64,000 nucleotides of DNA from Brienomyrus brachyistius (GCF_023856365.1 NC_064533.1:34520118-34584117), one strand, 5' to 3'. Shown: positions 13,001-21,170, counted from the first letter of the stretch. The notes: generated by a model not told the origin, from the letters alone. Numbers and translations: made by a program.

Positions 13001-15762
13001 CTGTGAGAAAGTACATGTTCTACAATATTTAAAACCATTTGCTTTTTGATAAATATTGTTTTATCAATGTTTGCCTTACATTGCCAGTGCAAGAAATACA
13101 GGGACCAATTCACAGAACAAAGAAAGGCCATCTATGAGGAAAAGCTGGCAGCCAGTGAGATCTTTAAGGACAAGAAGGCCCTGTACCCTAGCAGGTAAAT
13201 CCATGGGTTGAAAGAGTTGGGATTCTCTAATTGTAGGATATGAACTGTAGCCTCTCACTCAGTTTTACCTGTAGAGTTCCTTCCTTGCAACTATGTATGA
13301 GTGATGTTTGTATGTTCTTATGTCCGTGTGGGTTTCTTCTAGCTGTTTCATGTTCTTATCACAATTTAAAGAGAGTAATTTTAGGTGGATTAGTATTTAG
13401 ATTGCTTGTAATATGTGACTTTTTGCCCTGTGCCTATTATTTTGATAAGTAGTTATGGAAAATTAATGTAATCACAGCCATTGAATGTTTTCATTTTACA
13501 ACCGGCCATTTATTCATGTATTGGTTTCTTTCAGTGTCAGCCAGCCATTTAAAGGGGACTATTTAGAAGTCAACCAAAGCCCCAAGTATCAAAAACTCAA
13601 AAGCATGTTGGAGGAAAAAGTCATTCTATCAGATGTGGTCAACAAAATCAACAGGGCCAATGGCAAGGCAAGCTCAGTAACTTGTCATAATAGTTATTAA
13701 TAGTATTTCATATGCTGCTACTGGGTGATTTGAATTAAATATGTTGTACTTTGACTTTGATTGTGCATTCCATCATGATCCTGATCAGTGTAAACAGTTG
13801 GACAATAAATGGATGGATCCCAAAATTGCCACTAGTCAACTGGCAGTCAACTTTGTTCTTAAGCCCACAGCTAAATGCATCATGACTTTCAATGCCCAAA
13901 ATAGGTTTTTTTTCCTTCTGTGTTATTTCATGTTCCAGAATTTTTCTAGCATTCTCAAAACGTAAGCAAATGAGATACAAATTTTGACTTTCTCATGTAC
14001 ATTCCTTACTTTTACTGTGATTTCAAAATGTATATATTGATTCTGTAAACAGTATTAAAAACCATCTAGCAAGCTATTTCATCTTTATGTTGATTAGTAA
14101 AAACACAGATTCATGTCAGTCAGAGACATTAACATGATCAAAGCATGATCAAAGTAACTGTGTCCATGAACTTGATGTTGGGGGGATTTTTGTTTATCGC
14201 TAGTTGACAACGTGGCTAACATACAGAATTATGTTGCAACTTTTTGAAGGAAAAGCTATACCTTTATGTCATATTTAAGAAATAAACTGTAGTCTTAATC
14301 AGAGGTGGAAATTTCAGGCCCGAAAATGCAAATCCAGACCAAGATTTTGTTTCAACTAACCACATGAGTACTTTGTGACTGTGACTCTTTATGCTCAACT
14401 GGTTGGTTGAACTGAAATTGCCACCTCTGGTCTTAATTGTTTATCCTAACTTAATTAATATCCGTTTGTCATTCCTAGGAAGTGGCACGAATATTTCTGC
14501 TGACCAAAAACAGCTTCATCTTGGCTGATCATAAAACTGGCCATTTTAAGGCCAGGGTTCCTCTGGTAGATCTCCGCAGTATGTCTGTCAGCAGGCTAAC
14601 TGATGGCTTCTTCGCTCTGCAGTTTAAGGAGGTGAGGTACATGCCTTGCCTCTTCCTCCCCATTTGTAATCTGTCATTTGCAGATTTGCCATGTCAAGCC
14701 AAGGTGTAATGGGCTTAGCTGCATTACAGGGTTGAACCAGCTAGATACAACACACAATCTGTTAAATTACAAACTTAAGGTACATCATAATTGTCTTTAT
14801 AAGTCAGGTATTTGGAGTAAGAGCAGCATAGGAAAAATGTTTTAGTACCTGACATTAGTTTTAACAAGCTACATGCATTGTGAAGGAATAAATAATGACT
14901 GGTAAATATTATATGTATTTATTTGTATATTATTGCATATTTGCATGTATTCAACTATAATTAAAATACCTTATTACATACATTGCTTGATTGTATATTA
15001 GGAATTATGAAAATTGTCTCTTGTCAAAATATTCTGCAGGAAAGGGAAATTGAATTGCAACAACTAAGAACATAACGTTTCGTAAAATATGTTATTTCCT
15101 AGTTTACCTCCTGATGTGTACATTATAGGAATGTTGATTTAGTGTAGCAGTAATAGCTTTAATGTATTGACATAGTTGTGAAATTTTGTTTTTCTTTATT
15201 TTCCCACAGGGCTCTGCTTCAGCAGCCAAAGGGGACTTCTTGTTGAGCAGTGAACGACTGATTGAGATTATAACCAAGCTGCACTGCATCACAGGCTCAG
15301 CTGCAGAGAGGAACCAGATCAACATTTTAGATGAGTACGAGCCTATTTGATTTTCTTTTTCTGTATGTTTAATTTAATTAATTTTGTATTCATGTTCTTT
15401 CCTTATTGTTTGTTATAAATGCTTCATCATCACCAATTCCTTGGGAATATGCAATAAGAATCTTTCATCTTTGGAGAACACATAGTTTCTCCCACAGTAT
15501 AAATAATACTGCATATAAAACATGATTATAAATAAAAACGGTGGTCAGTTGTTATCATTGCAGCAAGTCCAGTTTTGGCCTGTGGACTGTGTGCTGTCTT
15601 CAGACTATTCAAACTGTCTCTCTTTTCATCAGGTTTGTAGTTCATTTCAAACAGGAAAAGGTGTGTGTGAAGTTCATCCAGGGTGAGCTCAAGAATGGCA
15701 GCAGTGCCGCATGCAAGCGCAGAAACAACCGCCTTCTGGAAGTGTCTGTGCCTTCTCTGTAG
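991..15762 (+). CDS. myo1b: Unconventional myosin class I, MYO1B-type (3' part of gene, 16 exons)
   Basis: Actin-based, single-headed membrane motor that binds calmodulin at its neck and phosphoinositide membranes through its TH1 tail. Sixteen spliced segments join in frame: 991-1095, 2476-2538, 3275-3475, 3793-4019, 4110-4310, 5537-5630, 6208-6357, 6701-6769, 7259-7345, 12006-12080, 12336-12470, 13088-13194, 13535-13667, 14479-14631, 15210-15334, 15633-15762 (684 codons). The order is: relay helix, HYAGKV segment, CIKPND motif, converter ending [14 protein letters not shown], four IQ-like repeats, then a basic TH1/PH-like tail ending [15 protein letters not shown]1B proteins are about 1,080-1,140 residues, so the first roughly 400 residues lie upstream of the window. 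The neck ([21 protein letters not shown]) and the tail ([17 protein letters not shown]) resemble MYO1B more than other class I myosins; MYO1A is the closest alternative. Family and structure are seen directly; the paralogue assignment is from memory of the family. Confidence 0.9.
1487..1632. repeat. GACTC/CTCGACT-rich degenerate repeat in intron
   Basis: The words GACTC, ACTCG and CTCGACT recur about ten times over 145 bp, with spacing too irregular for a microsatellite. It is probably a decayed interspersed or tandem repeat. Confidence 0.4.
1906..2034 (+). mobile_element. tRNA-derived SINE (family B), 5' part
   Basis: A-box-like GTGGCGCAGTGGGCTAAGCC is followed by a B-box-like GGTCATCAGTGCAAATC and the shared stretch on 'cctcaagcaaggcccttagctcc'. 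The same family recurs at 11745-11955 and 56633-56788. The tail is missing. It sits in the myo1b intron. Confidence 0.6.
2476..2538 (+). CDS. myo1b: myo1b exon: relay loop region
   Basis: Acceptor tttttgcag and donor gtgagt enclose 21 codons in phase 0, reading [20 protein letters not shown]. The IEW...N..C.DLIE pattern is typical of the segment after the relay helix in class I myosins. Confidence 0.93.
2539..3274. other. myo1b intron, nothing recognised
   Basis: AT-rich intron with no repeat family or exon that I recognise. Confidence 0.5.
3275..3475 (+). CDS. myo1b: myo1b exon: lower 50-kDa subdomain
   Basis: Acceptor cacttag and donor gtacag enclose 67 codons in phase 0. Key motifs are [14 protein letters not shown] at the start and FRIQHYAGK at the end, the HYAG strand shared by all myosin motors. 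Confidence 0.94.
3793..4019 (+). CDS. myo1b: myo1b exon: actin-binding region and SH helix start
   Basis: Acceptor ttcttag and donor gtgtgg. It continues HYAGK with [20 protein letters not shown] and ends NPNYIR, with the Arg codon split (CG|A) over a 90-bp intron. [13 protein letters not shown] is the strut/SH helix region. A simple ORF call runs past the donor to 4086; those extra codons are intron. Confidence 0.93.
4110..4310 (+). CDS. myo1b: myo1b exon: CIKPND motif and converter start
   Basis: Acceptor gttttttag and donor gtaaca. It starts (R)[13 protein letters not shown], the invariant myosin IKPN signature, and carries [13 protein letters not shown] of the converter. It ends on the first two bases of an Arg codon, completed at 5537. 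Confidence 0.94.
4444..4929. mobile_element. Pogo/Tc1-mariner-type MITE, 486 bp, in myo1b intron
   Basis: The left end TACAGTGAAACCTTGAATTG and the reverse of the right end TACAGTAAAACCTTGGATTG form an inverted repeat ending on TA at both sides (4442-4443, 4930-4931), the expected TA target duplication. 'Trapped' words such as GCGAGTAAC and GCGAGCAC continue the match. There is no transposase frame; the short ORFs inside are chance. Confidence 0.75.
5537..5630 (+). CDS. myo1b: myo1b exon: end of motor domain
   Basis: Acceptor cttacag and donor gtaaca; one base plus 31 codons. It ends [15 protein letters not shown], the standard end of the motor just before the lever arm. Confidence 0.92.
6208..6357 (+). 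CDS. myo1b: myo1b exon: IQ motifs 1 and 2
   Basis: Acceptor tttccag and donor gtaagc enclose 50 codons in phase 0. IQ1 is [14 protein letters not shown]2 begins [13 protein letters not shown] and continues into the next exon. These helices bind calmodulin or light chains. Confidence 0.93.
6701..6769 (+). CDS. myo1b: myo1b exon: IQ motif 3
   Basis: Acceptor attttacag and donor gtgggt enclose 23 codons in phase 0. It carries QQKKYQQIK, then [11 protein letters not shown], the third IQ helix. Confidence 0.92.
6829..7137 (+). mobile_element. tRNA-derived SINE (family A), slightly 5'-truncated
   Basis: The remnant head 'cacctctgggacccgggttcgagtctcc' holds the B box (GGTTCGAGTC). It is followed by the conserved body (catgttctccccatgtcgtc, cccccacagtccaaagac) and the 3' end GGATAAGCGGTTTGG plus (TGGA)n. 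It lies between IQ exons of myo1b. At least five better or partial copies exist in the window. Confidence 0.85.
7259..7345 (+). CDS. myo1b: myo1b exon: IQ motif 4
   Basis: Acceptor ttatgtag and donor gtaagc enclose 29 codons (87 nt), reading [14 protein letters not shown] and then [13 protein letters not shown]. In mammalian MYO1B, 29-residue IQ exons of this kind follow one another and are alternatively spliced. The next exon seen here is the TH1-proximal one at 12006. Confidence 0.92.
7478..8868 (-). pseudogene. Rex3 reverse transcriptase reading frame, broken
   Basis: Three overlapping-frame pieces cover most of an RTE-type RT: finger/palm start at 8416-8868 ([22 protein letters not shown]), palm at 7957-8406, thumb and C-terminus at 7478-7960 ([16 protein letters not shown]). 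The active-site aspartate pair survives at the nucleotide level, in a frame shifted from its neighbours. Sequence between the catalytic box and EEEFKYVGV is deleted. Confidence 0.8.
9047..9881 (-). pseudogene. Rex3 AP-endonuclease region, broken
   Basis: The [12 protein letters not shown] motif at 9398-9595 is the GDFN box of APE-type endonucleases. [21 protein letters not shown] at 9047-9385 is the later conserved part, with the D-H motif. Frame changes separate the pieces. Confidence 0.7.
10566..10792 (+). mobile_element. SINE family A, 5'-truncated, with 12-bp target duplication
   Basis: It starts abruptly at 'ttcctccgggaactccgg' and ends with GGATAAGCGGTTTG and TGGATGGATG. The flanks carry an exact TGATTCCTGTAT (10554-10565 and 10793-10804). 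Truncation at the 5' side with an intact tail is the mark of LINE-type target-primed insertion. Confidence 0.88.
11006..11436. mobile_element. hAT (Charlie-like) MITE, about 430 bp
   Basis: The left end CCTGTGGTTCTCAACC and the right end GGGTTGAGAATCGCTG are inverted and match the hAT terminal motif CAGTGGTTCTCAACC. Internal words ('ccatgaccca' on both sides) extend the inverted repeat. The flanks CCTTATAC and TGTTATAC agree at six of eight bases, fitting an old 8-bp duplication. Confidence 0.72.
11570..11643. mobile_element. hAT right end
   Basis: It ends ...ATCGATAGTGACAGCCCTA, the reverse of the fish hAT terminus TAGGGCTGTCAC, after repeated 'gattactcgatta'. A possible left end, TAGTGCTGTCACCA, lies at 10911, but no matching 8-bp duplication supports pairing them. 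Confidence 0.55.
11745..11955 (+). mobile_element. tRNA-derived SINE (family B)
   Basis: GGCCTCTGTGCCTGTGATCAG, then GGTCGCCAGTTCATGCCC (B box) and a tail GGGGATCAATAAAGTATC. The family B copy at 56633-56788 is the reverse complement. It ends 50 bp before the myo1b exon at 12006. Confidence 0.7.
12006..12080 (+). CDS. myo1b: myo1b exon: neck-tail junction
   Basis: Acceptor ttttgaag and donor gtaagt enclose 25 codons in phase 0, starting [23 protein letters not shown] completes the last IQ repeat; the rest is the linker to the TH1 tail. Confidence 0.91.
12336..12470 (+). CDS. myo1b: myo1b exon: start of TH1 tail
   Basis: Acceptor ttctctcag and donor gtcagc enclose 45 codons in phase 0. It starts [17 protein letters not shown] and ends RRIFHLWK, typical of the proximal class I tail. 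Confidence 0.91.
13088..13194 (+). CDS. myo1b: myo1b exon: TH1 tail
   Basis: Acceptor attgccag and donor gtaaat. It reads [20 protein letters not shown] and then [13 protein letters not shown], a highly conserved class I tail block. It ends on two bases (AG) of a Ser codon completed at 13535. Confidence 0.92.
13535..13667 (+). CDS. myo1b: myo1b exon: TH1 tail, probable GC donor
   Basis: Acceptor tctttcag; one base plus 44 codons, starting [12 protein letters not shown] and ending KINRANGK. The junction reads AAG|GCAAGC. A GC donor here joins NGK to EVARIFLL and keeps the family length. Nine bases on, at 13677, a GT could serve instead and would add Ala-Ser-Ser. The 3' boundary is therefore less certain than the others. 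Confidence 0.87.
14479..14631 (+). CDS. myo1b: myo1b exon: PH-like fold of TH1
   Basis: Acceptor attcctag and donor gtgagg enclose 51 codons in phase 0. [20 protein letters not shown] and [16 protein letters not shown] match the strands of the PH-like, phosphoinositide-binding region of myosin I tails. The basic K and R residues between strands fit lipid-headgroup contact. Confidence 0.92.
14632..15209. other. myo1b intron, nothing recognised
   Basis: AT-rich intron; no repeat family or conserved frame that I recognise. The introns 12471-13087, 13195-13534 and 13677-14478 are likewise plain, apart from a short 'catttatatagtgcttctc' fish repeat scrap near 12950. Confidence 0.5.
15210..15334 (+). 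CDS. myo1b: myo1b exon: distal TH1
   Basis: Acceptor ttcccacag and donor gtacga. It begins [20 protein letters not shown], the family's acidic/amphipathic segment, and ends on GA of a Glu codon completed at 15633. Confidence 0.91.
15633..15762 (+). CDS. myo1b: myo1b last coding exon with TAG stop
   Basis: Acceptor ttttcatcag. The Glu codon is completed and the frame reads [18 protein letters not shown], then [12 protein letters not shown] and TAG at 15760-15762. Mammalian MYO1B, as I recall it, stops at ..LLEVAVP; the extra Ser-Leu is a small C-terminal extension. Confidence 0.93.
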
Positions 15763-17115
15763 GGATAATTTAACAAATGAGTACCTCTTCTGGAGTCATT
15801 TCCTCATAGGTTACTGTACTGTACTTATCAACTGAAATAAATATGAAATTATGATGGTAATGCTTCCAGAAGACCAGTGTACCACAGAGGGGAAACACAC
15901 TCAGAAAACCTCCCGAAATTGACATTTTCAATAATATTAAAACTGGAAATCATCTTTTCTCGTCCTTGTCACCTTTAATAGGAAAAGAATCAATAGAAAA
16001 ATTATTAAATCCAGGCCAGGTTAACCAGATGTAAATAAAAATAATACATAAACAAAAGGTGTTCTCCTTGTCTAGAAATACTATACTTGGCCAAATTTTC
16101 ATTTGTATCTAAAACAAAATTATTATGTACATTATTTACAGTATGCTTCATGTTGAAATTTATTGTGGCATAAATATAATTTGAAAATGCTGTGTTGTAT
16201 TTCATATTACAGACTACATGTTTTTTATTATTTACATCTTAATTCATCTAGCTATTCATTTGACAGGTATGATGTTCAGGAATAAATGACCCAAAAGTTC
16301 CACAAAGCATTAAGAATGTTCTTGTGACAGCACATAGTCTGGTTTCTGTAAAATGCCTCTTTAGACAACCCATACCTGCTATACTCAAAACAGAACAGTC
16401 ACAAGGTATGGAACTTCCAAAAAATTGTACAGTTTTTGCAAAAATTGTCAAGCAGCAGCAGTAGTATTGGGATGCTCTGTTTCACTTGCTGTAACATGTG
16501 ATACCTGTACAAGACAACTATATTTAGAAGAAGTTGGCCAGTGACACCATACTTGTAATATTCCTTGTGAAGTTACTGTTGCTAAGGTAATGAATAACCT
16601 ATGGGTATGGGAAGCTATGCGTGGGCTTTCTGTTTTGAAATTATGCAAACTTTTCTAAATACAGCTCACAGCTTTGCACTTTGCAATATCTGCAAAAAAA
16701 AGTCTAATAAATGTGTATATCTTTCTCCAGTCAAATCATGTCTACATAAAAGTGCTCTACATTAAAGTTTATGATCTTCCATTTCTTGGGATTATACTGG
16801 ATATAATTACATTAAAACAATTAGTCAATTTCCATTATGAAAATATACTGCACCAATGATAATCTCTGTACTCTACACTAAAGCACTAAATCAACTGCAA
16901 AAGCTTGTTAAATTTAGAGTAGCTTCCATTATGTACTGTAAATGTACTGGAGCATTAAGCGAATCTCTTCCTCATTTGTTCAAAACATCTGGGAAGTGTT
17001 CATGCAGTATGCATATCTTTGTTTTAATTTTTCTAAAGAAAAAAGTAACCATATTGTGCCTAATTTATGTTTCTAACTGCAATTCATTTAAATAAAATCA
17101 ACGGAAAATAAAACT
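15763..17115 (+). other. Putative myo1b 3' UTR
   Basis: AT-rich, free of recognisable transposons, directly after the stop. There is an AATAAA at 15836-15841 and another at 17091-17096, so a short (about 100 nt) and a long (about 1.35 kb) 3' UTR are both possible. Which end is used is inference. Confidence 0.5.
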
Positions 17116-17710
17116 TGGGCAAATGCACATCATCACAGTGACAGGAAAATTTGTCTCTTTTTGTGCAAATACGCACCAGTCAAACTGTGTATCGTGCTGT
17201 TATCTGCATACATGTCAACAACAGGGACAGCACCATTGAGAGCACTGTCAGAAGTTTCCGTTTCGGGGGGCTGAAAATTCTGGAATAGTGTGTATGAAAA
17301 GCAAAAGTTTGTGTTTTTAAACGAAACTGTAGTGTGCTGCTCTGCAGACCCAGGCTACAGAGCAGCAAGCAAAAAATGAGCCAACATGTTGCACACAACC
17401 GGGCTTTTTTTGTTAGCAGCCATGGAAAGGACTCTTGACACAAGCAACAGCATACCTCACAGTTCACCAAATAACCACCTCCAACATCCCTCTACCACAC
17501 ATAACAAGGAAATATGGGGAGGTCTCATTACACACAGTGGATTCCACACACAGTAATTACAAACTGGCTAAAGATACATGAAGATCAGTCAGGAATCACA
17601 CATTGCTGTAAGAGGCTGATTAGGGTGAAATACTCCAAAACGCATACTACTTTTTTACACTCACATACTACAGGCTTATTTATACTTGTTTACATGCACA
17701 TACTACTTGC
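17116..17710. other. Intergenic, nothing recognised
   Basis: AT-rich with chance ORFs only. It may include the last part of the longer myosin 3' UTR. Confidence 0.4.
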
Positions 17711-17715
17711 TTATA

Positions 17716-17925
17716 CACTATATGGACAAAATCATTAAGACACATCTCATAATCATTGAATTCAGGCATTTCATTCAGACCCATTGCCTCTGGTGTATAA
17801 AATTAAACAGCTAGTCATGCAGTTTATTGCAAAGTGGCAGCATTTAGGAACAACCAAAACTCCACATAAAGTAACGTAGCATCATAAAAGTTCTGTGTAG
17901 TACAGATGCGCCTGGAAATAATTTC
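17716..17925 (+). mobile_element. Tc1-like transposon, internally deleted 5' fragment
   Basis: It opens CTATATGGACAAAATCATTAAG and continues 'ctggtgtataaaattaaacagctagtcatgcag', the leader of a widespread fish Tc1-like element. It then jumps to 'attgcaaagtggcagcatttaggaacaac', which encodes the helix-turn-helix of the transposase in intact copies. The right end is absent. Confidence 0.6.
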
Positions 17926-18074
17926 ATTGTAAACAGAAAGGGCTTAAAGTGCAGCACAGTTCCAAAGGTCAATTAAACATGAACAAATGTACTAATACAT
18001 TTTGATTAGCGGTTTCACAGTTTATCAGCCATTATGCATTACTGGCAACAATGATATTTTAAATTGAATATTTT

Positions 18075-18306
18075 GGTAGCTTAATGGATAGGGAAGTGCA
18101 CTTGTAATTGAAAGATAGCCCCCCAATCAGCAAGGCACCACTGAGGTACCCTAAGCAAGGTACTGTCCTCAAGCACCGCTCCCCGGGTGCTGAATTAGCT
18201 GCCCCCTGCTTTGTCACGACGTCACATGTGGGTTAAATGCAGAGGACATATTTTGTTGTTGTGCATTGTGTGCTGTGGTGCGTCAACAATGACCACTGAT
18301 CACTCA
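18075..18306 (+). mobile_element. tRNA-derived SINE (family C)
   Basis: GGTAGCTTAATGGATAGGGAAGTG is an A-box-bearing tRNA-like head. The body 'aaggcaccactgaggtaccctaagcaaggtac' and 'ccccgggtgctgaattagctgcccc' is shared by a common fish SINE. The end 'gttaaatgcagaggacatattt' is also typical. It is unlike families A and B. Confidence 0.65.
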
Positions 18307-18879
18307 ATTCTAAAACTCCTTGCTTCCATATATTGCTAGGGTGGTCGCGATAGACGATAAATCAATTAATTGCACAATAATTGAAATGAGGTCGATAATT
18401 TTTCCGGTTGCGATAATTTTTATTTGCATGCTTGTTTGTTTTCCTCGTGTCTCTCTCTACCAAATGGGAATATCGGCTCTTTTTAGCAAACCGGCTCATT
18501 TGGCTCAGCTCACCAAGAAGAGCCGGTTCTTTCGGCTCCTAAACAGCTCTTTTTAAGAAACCCGCCCCTCTCTTCGTTTAACCTGATGCTGATTAGCGTG
18601 ACCTGATTTGAGCTTGTTAAAAATAAGACGCCCTCTCGTGACCGGGCTTTTTCGGAAGACAATGTGTTCCGGTCACTGTCGTCCTTAATGTTTAGGCAGC
18701 TCAAAAACCCAGACAATTCTATAAACATTAATAAAACAGCTGTTGAACAGGAGTCGGCTCCCATCGTTCACTAAAAAGAGTCGCCTGAAAGAGACACATC
18801 ACTAGTAGTGAGGCGTGAACTCTCGTAGCAGTGGGTTCTTTGCACGTCAGCTTCCGCGTGCTCATTTCCGGTCTGAAGG

Positions 18880-19146
18880 ATGACATGCCGTTTACAGGAC
18901 TTGCCCAAACTTATGATCAACGACGTACATCTTTTATGTAAATCCTTCTCCAAAGTACCAACGAGTAAATTAGAGAAGGGCTTTAAGATGTTTGCCTTGT
19001 CTTACATCCACGGATACGAAGGGGAGTCTTATTCGTTCAACTTTGTGGCTGGCGTTAGACTGAGACACGAAGAACAAAAAATTGGTTATGATGATCATCC
19101 GATTATAATTATCAATTTTCGACCCAGGCAGACGTGTTCACTATAA
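18880..19146 (+). pseudogene. Captured protein fragment inside hAT element
   Basis: An 88-codon frame starting MTCRLQDLPKLMINDVHLLC and containing SKLEKGFKMFALSYIHGYEG. This looks like real protein, not noise. From memory it resembles the N-terminal segment of large fish and cnidarian proteins that carry SWIM zinc-finger and YqaJ-nuclease domains, some of them encoded by transposons such as ISL2EU. Only that segment is here; the last third (from about FNFVAGVRL) loses the resemblance. It is either a captured exon or a remnant of a second element. The function is not assigned. Confidence 0.45.
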
Positions 19147-19393
19147 GTGGTAAATTGTGGCAATAAATTATATGAATATGATTATATGCAATAAATTATA
19201 TTTCTCGCTCGGAATTTTCCAGACTAAAGTAGCTACGGATTTGCACACGGCTTGTATACTATTATTCATATGAAGTGTTTTGTTGTTAGCATTTTTGTTT
19301 ACAAAGGTCCTAACTGGCAGTTTTGCCTGTTTTCCCTGTCTGAGCCTAATGTTTTATATTTAAGGGCGATTTTGTTTACAGAGACTTCATAAT

Positions 19394-19741
19394 ACATTCA
19401 TCCATCCATCCATTTTCCAAACCGCTTATCCTACTGGGTTGCGGGGGGTCCGGAGCCTATCCCGGAAGCAATGGGCATGAGGCAGGGAACAACCCAGAAT
19501 GGGAGGCCAGCCCATTGCATTGACACATTCACACACCATTCACTCACACATGCACTCCTATGGGCAATTTAGTAACTCCAATTATCCTCAGCATGTTTTT
19601 GGACTGTGGGGGGAAACTGGAAACCCCACGATGACATGGGGAGAACATGCATACTCCGCACACATGTGACCCAGGCAGAGACTCGAACCCGGGTCCCAAA
19701 GGTGTGAGGCAACGGTGCCACTGCATCACCATGCTGCCCCC
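19394..19741 (-). mobile_element. SINE family A, full length, nested in hAT
   Basis: Read on the - strand: tRNA-like head with B box GGGTTCGAGTC, body, then GGATAAGCGGTTTGG and (TGGA)n. The flanks carry ACTTCATAAT at 19384-19393 and 19742-19751, an exact 10-bp target duplication. The SINE therefore inserted after the hAT element. Confidence 0.9.
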
Positions 19742-20059
19742 ACTTCATAATCCATTTTTTTTTATTGTTTTTGGTTGTGTTGGGTTTTTCTTGAACTGCA
19801 TTTTTTGTTAACAGCGAATGAGTGTCCATTTTATTTATTGTTTTTGGTTGTTTTGTTTATTTATTTTGCATATTAAAAATGTCTTCCAGTCTCCAGATCG
19901 TTGAAAGTGTATTTGCATTAATATGCCATTATTATTACATAAGTTGAAAATGGTCTCACGACGGCAATATTATCGTTTATCACAATAATTCTTGGGACAA
20001 TTAATCATCCAGCAAAATTTGTTATCGTGACAGGCCTACATATTGCATTGTGTTGAATA

Positions 20060-20135
20060 CAGAGCTGTCAGGATTACTCGATTAAATTTGATTATTAAAA
20101 AACCAACTACAGTTCTTTTCTCAATTACTCGGTAA
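20060..20135. mobile_element. hAT left-end fragment
   Basis: CAGAGCTGTCAGGATTACTCG followed by AT-rich 'attaaatttgattatt' is the tip of the same kind of hAT element whose right end is seen at 11643. No matching right end is found nearby. Confidence 0.5.
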
Positions 20136-20173
20136 CATGGTGGAAATAAGACGACACAGTGTCCAAATTCAGA

Positions 20174-20535
20174 TGTTACAGACGGGCTGGTGAAGGTTGG
20201 AGGACCCACATTGTGGCTTACAAGGACGGGACTCTATTGTATTCAACAAAAACACAAGAAACTAAAGGACCATAAGGGGTTGAAACAAAGTAGGTGAAAG
20301 ACAAAAATGGGGCAACACAGGGACAACCGCAGTAGAACAGCAGCAAACACAGGGCATCAACAGCTACAAACATACAATGACCAACTCAAGTGCAAGGACA
20401 GGCACATATGTACAGGTAACTAGGGTAAGACAAGGGACAGCTGGGGGCTAATTACAATCAAACACTAGGACTGGGAACAAGACAACATAGGAAAGGGTCA
20501 TACTGACACAGGACTCAAACACTGAGGGGTGACCA
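20174..20535 (-). repeat. LTR-like repeat D, copy 1 (inverted relative to copy 2)
   Basis: On the - strand it begins TGGTCACCCCTCAGTGTTTG and ends CGTCTGTAACA, about 362 bp. It is mirrored by the + strand copy at 21295-22245, sharing long stretches such as 'ttgtagctgttgatgccctgtgtttgctgctgttctactg'. Size, TG...CA ends and the absence of coding suggest a retroelement LTR. Its internal region was not recognised. Confidence 0.65.
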
Positions 20536-20571
20536 GCAGCTTTTTACATATCTCAGTGTGCTTGTGAGCCA

Positions 20572-20879
20572 TGTAAATAGCCCCTGTATGTATTTGCTAT
20601 TGTAAGTACTTGTGTGCTCCTGCTTGTTGCGTGTGCCCTTGCTGTGTTCATATGTGAACCCAGTCTGATCCTTGGGTGTCTTTAGCCACTGTATAAATTA
20701 CCCATGGTGTGTGTGTCAGATCTCCCTGCATTTCCGCGTTATGTGTTGTCGGAGCTGTGGTTGTCATTTTTGTGTAGTCCTTTTAAGGACCATTATTAAA
20801 GAGCACATTCTTTTTTTAAACTGTAGTGTTGTTCCTCTTGTTCCTGACACTGCAATGCCTGGGTCTGTCAGATATTACA
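20572..20879 (+). repeat. LTR of a Gypsy-like element (family E), copy 1
   Basis: TGTAAATAGC ... GATATTACA, 308 bp, is about three-quarters identical to the sequence at 46403-46719. Shared words include GTCTTTAGCCACTGT and AGTCCTTTTAAGG. It has an ATTAAA-type poly(A) signal near 20803. It is followed at once by TTGTTGCCAGAAGTAGGAC, a plausible tRNA primer-binding site, so this is a 5' LTR. Confidence 0.75.
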
Positions 20880-21170
20880 TTGTTGCCAGAAGTAGGACGC
20901 CAGTAGTGACCCCACTTGGGCGGGTCCTCCTGGACATTGCTCTGGCTCCCGCTCTAGGCTGACAGACCCGCAGACAACTGTGGAGCAAGAGAAACAGCAG
21001 TGACTTTGTGGCGAGGCCAGCACAGGAATGCAGGTGTAGCAAAAGGAAGCTCATCTGCTGGTGATGTGGGGAGAAAGGGCACTGGTCACACTGCTGCTCA
21101 GCCGCCCACACCAGACCTGCGCTCACGGAACGGTGCCTCCTGTCCTTCCAAAGCGTGGGCAGACACTTCG
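20880..21170 (+). pseudogene. Retroelement leader and gag zinc-knuckle remnant
   Basis: After the primer-binding-like site comes a G/C-richer stretch. At 21056-21097 a frame reads C-W-stop-C-GEKG-H-WSHC-C, a CX2CX4HX4C zinc knuckle of a Gag nucleocapsid interrupted by a TGA. Everything between leader and knuckle is shrunken, so most of gag and all of pol are lost. Confidence 0.6.

Larger units (their letters stand above)
18337..20038. mobile_element. hAT element, 1.7 kb, 8-bp target duplication
   Basis: Left end TAGGGTGGTCGCGATAGACG; reverse of right end TAGGCCTGTCACGATAACAA: hAT-type inverted termini. The flanks TATATTGC (18329-18336) and CATATTGC (20039-20046) agree at seven of eight bases. 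Subterminal 'gataaatcaattaattg' and 'acaattaatcatcc' also mirror each other. No hAT transposase is seen. The interior carries a foreign short frame (18880-19146) and a nested SINE (19394-19741), so it is non-autonomous. Confidence 0.82.
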
